Positions 8,302 through 16,452 of a stretch of 64,000 bases of DNA are shown one piece after another. A program made the translations under genes and the position numbers. The stretch is from positions 1 through 64,000 of the forward strand of contig NZ_FXUL01000024.1 of assembly GCF_900182955.1 (NCBI RefSeq), given 5' to 3'. Every line of letters begins with the position of its first letter. Position 1 is the stretch's first letter. The notes below the pieces were generated by a model. The model saw only the letters and a program-made list of their open reading frames with translations. It did no database searches and had not been told where the DNA came from. The stretch is from Noviherbaspirillum suwonense. GTDB lineage: Bacteria; Pseudomonadota; Gammaproteobacteria; Burkholderiales; Burkholderiaceae_D.

Positions 8302-8954
8302 CAGGCGTCCTTTCCGGGCTTGCGCGCATGGGCGACCTGGGCGGCGCGCGCCGGCGCGTACGGTTCCTGGCCCAGGGCCTGGTACAGCGCGTTGCTGACC
8401 TCGTAATGGTGCGCCAGGCCGGTGCGGCGCAACAGCGCGATCGGACCTTCCGGATAGCCCAGGCCGAGGCGCAGCGTCATGTCCATGTCGTCGGCGGTGG
8501 CCAGCCCTTCGTCCAGCCTTCGCAGCGCGGCATTGTAGTAGGGGCGCACCAGGCGGTTGACGATGCGGCCCGGGGAGTCATTGCAGACCGCCACCACCAG
8601 GCCGGCGGCTTCGAACGCCGCCCTGGCTGCGGCCAGCGCCTGTTCGGAGGTTGAGGATTGCCTGACCAGTTCGACCAGCGCGCTGGGTTCGGCGTCGCCG
8701 AGCCGGAAGCGCGCAAAGCCGACCACATTGGTCGCTGCGCCGTCCTGCGCTTCTCCGGCATGCACGCCCAGGCATTCGTTGCCTAGCTCGATGGCGACAA
8801 AGGGCGCACCGGGCGCGGCCTCGAAGACGGCGCCGCTGCCTGCGCCCAGGTAGACCACGGCTGCCGCCTGCGCGTCGGCCTGGCTGAGAAAGGGATGATC
8901 GGCCGGAAAGGAAGGGCTGTCGCCGTTCTGGATGATGCGGTAGGAAGTGTTCAT
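8301..8954 (-). CDS. C-terminal half of a PaaH-type 3-hydroxyacyl-CoA dehydrogenase, encoded separately
   Basis: 217 residues starting at ATG 8954, with GGAG upstream (the frame can be extended to 9032, but that overlaps the upstream gene). Residues 1-100 resemble the reduced Rossmann-like domain, and residues 120-210 the second helical domain (SPGRIVNRLVRPYYNAALRRLDEG, then LRLGLGYPEGPIALL) found in the C-terminal half of PaaH/PaaC. It has no NAD-binding motif of its own. The gene begins one base after the stop of the NAD-binding half. Together they make 508 residues, close to full-length PaaH. It probably assembles with its partner; alone it is unlikely to be an enzyme. Confidence 0.82.
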   Translation of the reverse strand: MNTSYRIIQNGDSPSFPADHPFLSQADAQAAAVVYLGAGSGAVFEAAPGAPFVAIELGNECLGVHAGEAQDGAATNVVGFARFRLGDAEPSALVELVRQSSTSEQALAAARAAFEAAGLVVAVCNDSPGRIVNRLVRPYYNAALRRLDEGLATADDMDMTLRLGLGYPEGPIALLRRTGLAHHYEVSNALYQALGQEPYAPARAAQVAHARKPGKDA

Positions 8955-8955
8955 G

Positions 8956-9831
8956 TCAGGCTCCAAACATCTTTGCATTGGCATAGGCATGGAAGCCCTT
9001 GCCGGTTTTCTTGCCGAGGTGGCCGGCGGCAATCATGCGCCGAACCAGCGGCGGGCAGGCGGCGCGCGGCTCATTGGTCAGCCCGTGCATGGCTTCGCAC
9101 AGCAGCCGCTGGGTATCCAGTCCGACCAGGTCCAGCAGCTCCAGCGGTCCCATCGGGTAGCCCAGGGCGGTCTTGATCGCCTTGTCGATTTCGGCCGCTT
9201 CCGCGACCCCCTGTTCGACCAGGCGGATGGCGTCGTTATTGAATGGAATCAGGAAGTAGTTGAGGATGAAGCCGGGCGTGTCCTGCGTCTTCACCGGCTT
9301 TTGCCCGAGCGCGGCGCAGAATTCCCAGGCCTGCCTGAAGCTGTCCTGGCTGGTGTTCATGCCGGGCGACATTTCCACCAGCTTCATCAGTTGCGCCGGC
9401 AGGCAGAAGTGCATGCCGACAAAGCGGTCGTCGCGTCCGCTGCCGCCCGCAATCTCGGTGATGGAAATGGTCGAGGTGTTCGATGCGAACAGGGTGTGCG
9501 GCGGACATACCTCATTGAGCTTGGCAAATAGTTCATGCTTGACCGCCAGGTCCTCGAACACGGCTTCGATGACGATATCGCATTCGGCCATGTCCGCCAG
9601 GTTCGTCGTGCCTGACCAGTTCGCCATGATCTGTTCCAGCTGTTCCTGCTCGAGCTTCTTGCGCTGCACCGATTTTTCCAGGAAGGCCCGGGTCTGTTCC
9701 CTGGCCTTATCCAGCGCCGCCTGGCGGGTGTCGTACACCAGGGTGCGAAAGCCTGCGCGCGCCGCCACGATGGCAATGCCCGCGCCCATGGTGCCGCTGC
9801 CGGCAACGCCTACGGTCTTGATGTTGGTCAT
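8956..9831 (-). CDS. 3-hydroxyacyl-CoA dehydrogenase, NAD-binding half (PaaH/Hbd type)
   Basis: 291 residues with the complete catalytic core: NAD-binding VAGSGTMGAGIAIVAARAG at about residues 8-26, the ADP-ribose-binding and helical region, VGMHFCLPAQLMKLVEMSPG with the catalytic His, and TPGFILNYFLIPFNNDAIRL with the substrate-binding Asn. It ends just after GKKTGKGFHAYANAK, where short enzymes such as Hbd end. It oxidises a 3-hydroxyacyl-CoA to the 3-oxoacyl-CoA. It is 9 bases from the acyl-CoA dehydrogenase upstream and 1 base from the gene for the second half downstream. Confidence 0.93.
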   Translation of the reverse strand: MTNIKTVGVAGSGTMGAGIAIVAARAGFRTLVYDTRQAALDKAREQTRAFLEKSVQRKKLEQEQLEQIMANWSGTTNLADMAECDIVIEAVFEDLAVKHELFAKLNEVCPPHTLFASNTSTISITEIAGGSGRDDRFVGMHFCLPAQLMKLVEMSPGMNTSQDSFRQAWEFCAALGQKPVKTQDTPGFILNYFLIPFNNDAIRLVEQGVAEAAEIDKAIKTALGYPMGPLELLDLVGLDTQRLLCEAMHGLTNEPRAACPPLVRRMIAAGHLGKKTGKGFHAYANAKMFGA

Positions 9832-9840
9832 GTTGAATTC

Positions 9841-11007
9841 CTATTTTGAAAGAAAGCTGCGGCCTATCAGTTGCCGGTGGACCTGGTTGGTGCCTTCCCA
9901 GATCTGCGTGATCTTGGCGTCCCGCATCAGGCGCTCGACCCGGTAATCCTTGCAGTAGCCATAGCCGCCGAACAGTTGTACCGCGTCGGTGCTGATGCGC
10001 ATGGCCGCGTCGCTGGCCCGCATTTTCAGGATCGACGCTTCAGTGCCGAAGTCGGATTCTCCCCCTTCCACCATGCCTGCCACCTGCCACAGGTAGGACT
10101 CGCACAGCGCCAGTTCGGCCGCCAGGTCGGCGAGCATGAATTGCACGCCCTGGAACTCCAGGATCTTTTTGCCCGATTGCTTGCGCTCGTTGATATAGGC
10201 CACCGCGTCCTCGAAGGCAGCGCGGGCGATACCCAGCGCATGCGCGGCCACGCTGGGACGCGAGCGGTTAAGCGAGCCGAACAGGATGTTGAGGCCATCG
10301 CCCGGCTGCTTGAGCAGGTTCGCGCGCGGCACGCGGCAGTTGTCGAAGGCCAGCGTCGCGGTGCTGGACGCCCGGGTGCCCATCTTGTCCTCGGTGCCGA
10401 GCACCTTCAGCCCAGGCGTGCCTTTCTCCAGCACCAGGGTGGAGATCGCCGCCTTCGGATTGTCGATCTCGCTCCATTTGCCAAACAGCAGGTACTGGTC
10501 GGCGACATCGCCGTTGGTGATGAAGGTCTTGCCGCCATTGATGACGATATGGTCACCGTCCGGGCGAAACGAGGTTTTCATTCCGGTCGCATCCGAGCCG
10601 GCCGAAGGTTCGGTGATGGCGAGCGCGGCCAGCCCCCCTTCGGCTATTTTCGGCAGCAGGCGCGCCTTCTGCTCTTCGTTGCCGTACTCGATGACTGGCT
10701 TGATCGCGTGATAATTGGTCGCCCAGATAATGCCGGTGGACGCGCAGGCCTTGGATATCTCCCTGACGCAGGCCAGGTAACAGGTAAAGGACAATGGCGC
10801 GCCGCCGTATTGCTCAGGGATGAACATTGCGTTGAGGCCGAGCCGGTTAATCGCGTTTATGTTCTCCCGAGGGAATTCACCTGTTTCGTCCGCTTGCTTC
10901 GCATGCGGGGCGATTTGTTCACGCGCCAGTATTTGCACACTGTCGAGCAGCATGCGTTCTTCCTGTGTCAGGGGCAGGCGGCTGTCCAATCGTTCCAGAA
11001 GCTTCAT
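9841..11007 (-). CDS. Acyl-CoA dehydrogenase
   Basis: 388 residues. Start ATG 11007 is supported by AAAGGACG upstream and by the family N-terminus LTQEERMLLDSVQILAREQI. The FAD/substrate segment ALAITEPSAGSDATGMKT and the C-terminal signature LFGGYGYCKDYRVERLMRDAK are clear. The catalytic Glu is present in IWEGTNQVHRQL. It introduces a 2,3 double bond in an acyl-CoA, passing electrons to ETF. It lies between the SDR gene (13 bases) and the hydroxyacyl-CoA dehydrogenase gene (9 bases) in the same operon. Confidence 0.93.
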   Translation of the reverse strand: MKLLERLDSRLPLTQEERMLLDSVQILAREQIAPHAKQADETGEFPRENINAINRLGLNAMFIPEQYGGAPLSFTCYLACVREISKACASTGIIWATNYHAIKPVIEYGNEEQKARLLPKIAEGGLAALAITEPSAGSDATGMKTSFRPDGDHIVINGGKTFITNGDVADQYLLFGKWSEIDNPKAAISTLVLEKGTPGLKVLGTEDKMGTRASSTATLAFDNCRVPRANLLKQPGDGLNILFGSLNRSRPSVAAHALGIARAAFEDAVAYINERKQSGKKILEFQGVQFMLADLAAELALCESYLWQVAGMVEGGESDFGTEASILKMRASDAAMRISTDAVQLFGGYGYCKDYRVERLMRDAKITQIWEGTNQVHRQLIGRSFLSK

Positions 11008-11020
11008 GGTCGTCCTTTCA

Positions 11021-11764
11021 TCAGTGCGCAATGCCTTGCGCACCATCGATATAAATGGTTTCTCCGGAGAGGAAGTGGCAAGGCATCGCAAACAGCTGTG
11101 TCACTAGCGTGCCGACCTCTTCGGCCGTGCCTGGCTCGCCGCGCGGGATGCGCTTTTCGAGGAAGGCGCGCAAAGGACCACTGGCCATGGAGTCGCGGTT
11201 AAGGTCGGTGGCAATGTAGCCCGGCGCCACATCGATTACGCGTATGCCGGCCGACGCCCATTCCACCGCCAGGCAGCGAGTGATCGCGCCGACCGCTGCC
11301 TTGGACGCGCAATAGGCCAAGTTACGCTTGACGCCCATCTTGTCAAAAAACGAGCCGATGTTGACGATCAGGCCGCCCTGCTCGCGCAGCAGTGGAAATA
11401 CGCTCTGGCTGCCGATGAGCACCGAGGTTGCGTTGGTGCGCATGACCTGTTCGTACTGATCGAGCGGAAAGGTGTCCGACTTGCCTTCGAGGTGTATGCC
11501 GGCGTTGTTGACCAGCCCGGCGACGGGCACGCCGCAGCGTGCGTCAATGTCTTGCATGGCTGCGCGCACGGCTTCGGCGTCGGTGACGTCGCAGGCGGCG
11601 GCAAGCCATCGCTGCCGCACTTCTTCGCTGGCGTCCGGCCGATGCGGCAGGTCGCCCGAGCGGGACAGGCAGCCGACCATGAAGCCGGCCTGGGCCAGGC
11701 TTTCGGCAATAGCCGCGCCGATGCCGCGGCTAGCGCCGGTGACGATAATGCAGGACTGTTTCAT
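11021..11764 (-). CDS. Short-chain dehydrogenase/reductase
   Basis: 247 residues with all classical SDR marks: the dinucleotide-binding motif TGASRGIGAAIAESLAQAG at about residues 9-27, LVNNAGIHLEG, catalytic Tyr and Lys in YCASKAAVGA, and PGYIATDLN after the active site. It ends in IYIDGAQGIAH rather than the common VDGG. It most likely interconverts a hydroxyl and a keto group on a CoA-bound or ring substrate. It is spaced 3 bases from the upstream crotonase gene and 13 bases from the dehydrogenase gene, inside the long minus-strand operon. Confidence 0.92.
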   Translation of the reverse strand: MKQSCIIVTGASRGIGAAIAESLAQAGFMVGCLSRSGDLPHRPDASEEVRQRWLAAACDVTDAEAVRAAMQDIDARCGVPVAGLVNNAGIHLEGKSDTFPLDQYEQVMRTNATSVLIGSQSVFPLLREQGGLIVNIGSFFDKMGVKRNLAYCASKAAVGAITRCLAVEWASAGIRVIDVAPGYIATDLNRDSMASGPLRAFLEKRIPRGEPGTAEEVGTLVTQLFAMPCHFLSGETIYIDGAQGIAH

Positions 11765-11767
11765 CGC

Positions 11768-12538
11768 TCAGTGATCCTTGAAAATAGGCGGGCGCTTTTC
11801 GACGAAGGCCTGCATGCCTTCGCGTGCGTCCGCCGTCTGGTAGGCCAGGGTGGAAAGGTCGGACTCGATGCGCAGGCCGTCGGCAAGCGGCACCGCCAGC
11901 GCCCGCTGCACCGCCTCGCGCGCAAACAGCGACGCGCACAGGCTGTATCCGGTGAACTGCCGCGCGTAGTCTCGGCCGATGGCGGCCGGGTCGGCGCCGT
12001 CGACGATGCGGTTGACCAGGCCTATCCGTTCCGCTTCAGCGGCGTCGACGGTGCGGCCGGACAGGATGATGTCCAGCGCGCGCGCCTCGCCGACCAGCCG
12101 CGGCAGCCGCTGGGTGCCCCCGTAGCCCGGTATCAGGCCCAGCTTGATTTCCGGCAGGCCCATCTTCGCCCTGGGCGTTGCCAGCCTGAAGGTGCAGGCC
12201 AGCGCCAGTTCCAGGCCGCCGCCGAACGCATAGCCATGGATCACCGCGATTGACGGGATCGGCAGCCGGTCCAGGCTGGCCATGACCGCCTGGCCGAGTT
12301 CGGCGCCGCGTTTCTGCTCGAGCAGGCTGCGGTCCTGCAATTCCGTGATGTCGGCGCCGGCGCAGAAGGCCTTGTCGCCGCTGCCCACCACGACCAGCGC
12401 GCGCGCCGCCGAATTGCCTACCTCGGCGATGGCCTCGCCTATCTTCTCCAGCAGCGCGAAGCTCAGCGCATTCAGCGCCTGCGGCCGGTCTATCTGCAGC
12501 ACGGCGATCTGGCCTTCATATCTCAGATTGATGCTCAT
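11768..12538 (-). CDS. Enoyl-CoA hydratase, classical crotonase
   Basis: 256 residues. Unlike the PaaG-like paralogues here, this one keeps both catalytic Glu residues: GYAFGGGLELALACTF and MGLPEIKLGLIPGYGGTQRL. The N-terminus YEGQIAVLQIDRPQALNAL is typical. It should hydrate 2-enoyl-CoAs to 3-hydroxyacyl-CoAs, just upstream in sequence of the SDR and the hydroxyacyl-CoA dehydrogenase that could use the product. Its start overlaps the ligase stop by four bases (ATGA), indicating translational coupling. Confidence 0.93.
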   Translation of the reverse strand: MSINLRYEGQIAVLQIDRPQALNALSFALLEKIGEAIAEVGNSAARALVVVGSGDKAFCAGADITELQDRSLLEQKRGAELGQAVMASLDRLPIPSIAVIHGYAFGGGLELALACTFRLATPRAKMGLPEIKLGLIPGYGGTQRLPRLVGEARALDIILSGRTVDAAEAERIGLVNRIVDGADPAAIGRDYARQFTGYSLCASLFAREAVQRALAVPLADGLRIESDLSTLAYQTADAREGMQAFVEKRPPIFKDH

Positions 12539-14226
12539 GCGGTTTTTCCTTCCTTTACCAATGGGCCTGCTTCGCGCACCGGGCGCGGCACGATCTTGCC
12601 GGCCCGGGTCATTTCAACCAGGTCGCGTTTGAGTATCTTGCCGCTTGCGGTCATCGGAAACGCATCCATGCGGATGTAGTGTTCCGGCATATCGTACTTT
12701 GACAGGCCGGCGTCGCGCAGGTGCTGGAGCATGTCGCCGGCCTCGAGCCGGGCGCCGGCGCGGGCAATGACGGCCAGGCAGACTTGTTCCCCCAGGCGCT
12801 CATGCGGCACCGGGTAGGCCGCGACCTTCAGCACGGCGGGATGGCGCAGCGCGAGGTCTTCTATCCTGGCGGGGTAGATGTTGTGGCCGCCACGTATGAT
12901 CAGGTCTTTCTTGCGGCCGACGATGCGCAGCGCGCCCTGGCTGTCGAACTGGCCCAGGTCGCCGCTCATGAACCAGCCATCGGCATTGAAGGAATTCTCG
13001 GTGGCTTCCTGGTTATCGAAATAGCCCAGCATCAGCAGGCCGCCGCGCCCGCCGATCTCGCCGATCTCGCCTGGCTGCACTTCGATGTCGGGGTTCTCCT
13101 GATTGAACAGGCGCACCTCGTAGCCGCGGCAAGCGCGCCCGCAGGTGGACACGATGGTGTCGACGTCGTCGGTCGGCAGCGGGTACTGGTGCGAACCGTT
13201 TTCCGTCATGCCGTAGATGTTCTGCGGCGTCACGCCCAGCTTCATGAACTGCTCGGCGATTTCACGCGGGATGAGCGTGCCGGCCATGTAGAAGGTTTTT
13301 ACCTGGCCCAGCGATGGAAGCCCGCGCTGGCGCAGCGCCGCAAGCAGGTCGATCGCATGGGTAGGCACGCCCAGCACATAGCTGGCATTGGTTTCCAGCA
13401 CCCAGTCTAGCGCGGACTTGCCTGCCGCGGGATTGTGCAGCACCAGCTCGCAGCCGATCACCAGCATCTGTTCGAACGCCACCGTGCCGATATGGTGGCT
13501 CATCGGGCTGAGCGACAGGATGACCGCGTCGCTGCAATGGTGCCAGTCGCTGGCCAGCGCGCGCCCGTTGGCCAGCAGGGTGTTATCGCTATGCATCACG
13601 CCCTTGGGCATGCCGGTGGTGCCGGAAGTGAAGGCAAGGTAGGTGATCTTGTCCGGGTTCAGGTCAGGCGGGGACAGAACGGACGGGGCGGCGCGTCCTG
13701 GAAACGGGCTGCTGCCGGCAGGCGCCGCCGGCGCGCCGGCGCCCGGCGGCGCGACGGCGAACAACTTCCTGACGGACGCAATGGTCGCGGCGGTCTCGAA
13801 GATGGAATGACGGTCGGCATCCGCGCCATAGCCCGGCATGGCAAACAGCGCCTTGCACTGCACCCGCCGCAGCAGCACCGTGATTTCCTCGGTAGTGTGA
13901 TTCTGGTGCAGCGAAGGCGTGCATATATAGCCATTGCGGGAGCAGGCCAGGAACACGACCAGCGCTTCGACGCAACTGGGTAGCCAGGTCGCCACCCGGT
14001 CGCCGCTGCGCAGCCCGGCGTCAGACAAGACCTGGGACACGCTGTCGGCCCAGTCGACCAGCTCGCGCCAGGTTAGGCGGGCATGGACATCTCGCAACGC
14101 GCAGGCTGTCGGCCGCTGCCGCGCGTGCACGCGGGCCAGCGAGTACAGCGTGTCCTGCTGCCACACGCCGGAAAGATAATGGTCGCGGGCCAATTGCGGA
14201 TTGTGCAGGGTAAGAAGGTTCTGCAT
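12535..14226 (-). CDS. AMP-forming acyl-CoA synthetase
   Basis: 563 residues of the adenylate-forming superfamily. The P-loop is TYLAFTSGTTGMPKGVMHSD (about residues 194-213). The second ATP motif is IYGMTENGSHQ, the hinge region is GRKKDLIIRGGHNIYPARIE, and the C-terminal catalytic Lys lies in ASGKILKRDLV. It activates a carboxylic acid to its CoA thioester at the cost of ATP to AMP. The substrate cannot be deduced. It follows the ring-hydrolase-like gene by 21 bases and overlaps the crotonase gene. It is the only ligase in the main catabolic operon, so it probably performs the entry step. Confidence 0.92.
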   Translation of the reverse strand: MQNLLTLHNPQLARDHYLSGVWQQDTLYSLARVHARQRPTACALRDVHARLTWRELVDWADSVSQVLSDAGLRSGDRVATWLPSCVEALVVFLACSRNGYICTPSLHQNHTTEEITVLLRRVQCKALFAMPGYGADADRHSIFETAATIASVRKLFAVAPPGAGAPAAPAGSSPFPGRAAPSVLSPPDLNPDKITYLAFTSGTTGMPKGVMHSDNTLLANGRALASDWHHCSDAVILSLSPMSHHIGTVAFEQMLVIGCELVLHNPAAGKSALDWVLETNASYVLGVPTHAIDLLAALRQRGLPSLGQVKTFYMAGTLIPREIAEQFMKLGVTPQNIYGMTENGSHQYPLPTDDVDTIVSTCGRACRGYEVRLFNQENPDIEVQPGEIGEIGGRGGLLMLGYFDNQEATENSFNADGWFMSGDLGQFDSQGALRIVGRKKDLIIRGGHNIYPARIEDLALRHPAVLKVAAYPVPHERLGEQVCLAVIARAGARLEAGDMLQHLRDAGLSKYDMPEHYIRMDAFPMTASGKILKRDLVEMTRAGKIVPRPVREAGPLVKEGKTA

Positions 14227-14247
14227 GGTGTCGATGTCCGTCGCGGT

Positions 14248-15027
14248 CTACTTGCCGAATTTCGACGTGTCCGGGCTACGGCGCTGGGCAAAGGCTTCCG
14301 CCAGCTCCGTATGCTCGTCGGTTTCAAGATAGCCGCGCAGCAGCAGGTCATGAGCCATGCGCGAGAGCCCGCCAACGCCGCCGTGGCGCGCATTGAACGC
14401 CGACTTGATCGAGGCCAGCGCGAACGCGCCGCGGTCCGCGATTTCAAGCGCCATCTTGCGGGTCTCCTTTTTCAGGTCCGCATCCGGCACAACCTTGTTG
14501 ACCAAGCCGATCGACATGGCTTCCTGCGCTGTCATTTTCGGGTTGCGGTACCAGATTTCCTTGGCGCGCTTCTTGCCGACCAGGTCTTCCAGATACCAGG
14601 TGCCATAGCCAGCGTCAAAGCTGCCCATCATCGGACCCACCTGGCGGAAAATGGCGCTTTCCTTGGCAATGGTTATGTCGCAGACCACCTGCAGCACATT
14701 GCCGCCCCCTACCGCGAAACCATTGACCGAGGCGATCACGGGCTTTTGCAGCCGGTCTATGCTCTCGTACATGTCCAGCGTCGGCAGCACGCCGGCATAC
14801 AGCTGGGTATCCTCCATGCCTTCCTTGCGCCCGCCGATGCAGAAGAACTTGTCGCCGGCGCCGGTGATCACGATGACGCGAGTGCGGGTTTCGCGTCGGA
14901 TCGCATTGATGCAGTCGCGGATATCATGGCACATCTGCGGCGTAAACATATTGCCGTCGTCGGGCCGGTTAAGGGTGATGGTGCCGATCGGGCCGTCTTC
15001 TTCGTAAATGATTTCCTGGAATTCCAT
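14248..15027 (-). CDS. BadI/MenB-like crotonase, candidate ring-cleaving 2-ketocyclohexanecarboxyl-CoA hydrolase
   Basis: 259 residues. The middle reads KPVIASVNGFAVGGGNVLQV, then CDITIAKESAIFRQVGPMMG, GSFDAGYGTWYLEDLVGKKR and AKEIWY. That string is the signature shared by BadI (2-ketocyclohexanecarboxyl-CoA hydrolase of Rhodopseudomonas) and MenB (naphthoyl-CoA synthase), and differs strongly from ordinary enoyl-CoA hydratases. No other menaquinone gene is near, and the neighbours are beta-oxidation genes, so ring opening of a 2-keto alicyclic acyl-CoA is the better guess. It is the second gene of the operon behind the sigma54 promoter at 16303-16318. The exact substrate is unproven. Confidence 0.8.
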   Translation of the reverse strand: MEFQEIIYEEDGPIGTITLNRPDDGNMFTPQMCHDIRDCINAIRRETRTRVIVITGAGDKFFCIGGRKEGMEDTQLYAGVLPTLDMYESIDRLQKPVIASVNGFAVGGGNVLQVVCDITIAKESAIFRQVGPMMGSFDAGYGTWYLEDLVGKKRAKEIWYRNPKMTAQEAMSIGLVNKVVPDADLKKETRKMALEIADRGAFALASIKSAFNARHGGVGGLSRMAHDLLLRGYLETDEHTELAEAFAQRRSPDTSKFGK

Positions 15028-15042
15028 GTCGTTCTCCTTGAG

Positions 15043-16272
15043 TCAGATAATGCCGTCGTTGCGCAATGCCCTTACTGCTTCAGCGGACATGCCTAGACGG
15101 CCCTGTAATACCGTTGCCGTATGTTCCCCAAGCGCGGGCGGCGGGCTGCGGTGCACCTGGGTCTTGCCATCGAATCCTATACCCAGGCCAAGCTGGGGCA
15201 CCATGCCGCCGGCGGTCCGGGCCGCGTAAAAAAGTCCTTCTTCCAGCAGCTCCGGATCCTGCACGACTTCATCGACCCGGTTGATGGGGCCCGCCGGTAT
15301 GCGCTGCGCCCCGAGCAGTTCCAGCCACTCCCTGCGGCTTCTGCGCGCAATGATCGCGGCTATCCTTTCCACGATTTCGGCCCGGTGCTCGCGCCGCTGC
15401 TGATTGCTGGCGAAGCGCGGATCATTGCCATAGTCCGGCTCGCCCACTGCGCTCCAGAAGCGCCGCCAGATCACGTCGTTGCCCAGTCCCAGTGTCAGCG
15501 GCAGGTCTGCCGCCTGAAATACCTGGTAAATCGCGATGACCGAGTCGCGCCCGCCCGAACGGGTGACCGCCTCGCCGGCGCCGAGATAAGGCACGATGCG
15601 CGGCGCCATGAAGCGCGTCATGCTGCGCACCATCGAGATATCGATCCGCTTGCCGCGCCCGGTGCGCTGGCGCTCGATCAGCGCGGCCAGCACGGCCATC
15701 GCAGCGTCCTGTCCGGCCAGCAGGTCGGCGGCCGGCGTGCCTATCTTCTGCGGCGCATTCTCGGGCTCGCCGGTCAGGTCCATGACGCCGGAATAGCCTT
15801 CGGCGATCAGGTCGTAGCAGGGCAGGTCGCGGCGCGCGCCGAGCAGGCCGAAGCCGGTCAGCGACGCATGGATCAGCGCCGGGTTCAGGGCCGCAAGGCG
15901 GGCGTAGCCGATGCCCAGCCTCTCCTGCGCACTGGCGCCCAGGTTGACCACCAGCACGTCGGCGCCGGCGATCAACTGGTCGAGCACCGCGCGCCCGCGT
16001 TCGCAGCTTATGTCCAGCGTGACGCTTTGCTTGTTGCGATTGACGCTCAGGAACCACAGCGATTCGCCATGCAGGAAGGGCGGTCCCCAGGCACGCGCAT
16101 CGTCGCCGCCATGCTGTTTCTCCACCTTGATCACGGTTGCGCCCAGGTCTGCCAGCAGTTGCGTGGCATAGGGGCCGGCGATGGAGGTAGTGAGGTCGAT
16201 GACGGTTATGCCTTCGAGCATGCGCATGCCGTCGCTTGAGTCGGAGATGGGAAGGAAGTCGAATGGGGTCAT
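15043..16272 (-). CDS. CaiB/BaiF family CoA-transferase
   Basis: 409 residues from ATG 16272. An upstream ATG at 16302 would lie on the -12 element of a sigma54 promoter, before the expected transcript start, so it is not used; ATG 16227 is an alternative. Class III marks: MLEGITVIDLTTSIAGPYATQLLADLGA, then LPCYDLIAEGYSGVMDLTGE with the likely nucleophilic Asp, and IDISMVRSM. It is the first gene of the ten-gene operon and would activate a substrate or recycle CoA. Divergent from it, 180 bases away, is the activator gene. Confidence 0.87.
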   Translation of the reverse strand: MTPFDFLPISDSSDGMRMLEGITVIDLTTSIAGPYATQLLADLGATVIKVEKQHGGDDARAWGPPFLHGESLWFLSVNRNKQSVTLDISCERGRAVLDQLIAGADVLVVNLGASAQERLGIGYARLAALNPALIHASLTGFGLLGARRDLPCYDLIAEGYSGVMDLTGEPENAPQKIGTPAADLLAGQDAAMAVLAALIERQRTGRGKRIDISMVRSMTRFMAPRIVPYLGAGEAVTRSGGRDSVIAIYQVFQAADLPLTLGLGNDVIWRRFWSAVGEPDYGNDPRFASNQQRREHRAEIVERIAAIIARRSRREWLELLGAQRIPAGPINRVDEVVQDPELLEEGLFYAARTAGGMVPQLGLGIGFDGKTQVHRSPPPALGEHTATVLQGRLGMSAEAVRALRNDGII

Positions 16273-16302
16273 GGAATGGTCTCGGTCGAATATCCGTACC
16301 AT

Positions 16303-16318
16303 TGCAAATCCTGTGCCC
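16303..16318 (-). promoter_or_regulatory. Sigma54 promoter for the ten-gene minus-strand operon
   Basis: Read on the minus strand the bases are GGGCACAGGATTTGCA. GG and the -12 GC (16304-16305) are ten bases apart. Only the first base differs from TGGCAC-N5-TTGCW. The expected transcript start is near 16292, about 20 bases before ATG 16272. The activator gene lies divergently upstream. Confidence 0.75.
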
Positions 16319-16390
16319 ACGTGAACAGCAGGGCGTGGCAGACAAATTCGGCGCGTTTGTGCATTGCTAACCGACAGATTTTGAATTCAG

Positions 16391-16407
16391 TGTATTTTTA
16401 AACTACA
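16391..16407. promoter_or_regulatory. Palindrome, candidate activator binding site (UAS)
   Basis: TGTATTTTTAAACTACA is a 17-base palindrome with 7 of 8 arm positions paired. It lies about 73 bases upstream of the -24 element of the operon promoter and 46 bases before the activator start, so it could serve both activation and autoregulation. Partial relatives lie upstream of other sigma54 promoters here: 18166-18184 (TGTAGTTTTCGAAGACACA), 20555-20570 (AGTGTATTTTTCGTAG), 35087-35108, and CAGTGTAT at about 1187. The resemblance is imperfect; the role is inferred. Confidence 0.5.
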
Positions 16408-16452
16408 GTGTTTATATTGGGAGACAGCAGTACATACGTAGAGAGAGAACGC

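Noticed and set aside
16300-16302. ATG 16302 as the start of the CoA-transferase, preceded by CAGGA
   Set aside because: It lies on the -12 element of the sigma54 promoter, upstream of the expected transcript start; ATG 16272 is preferred.
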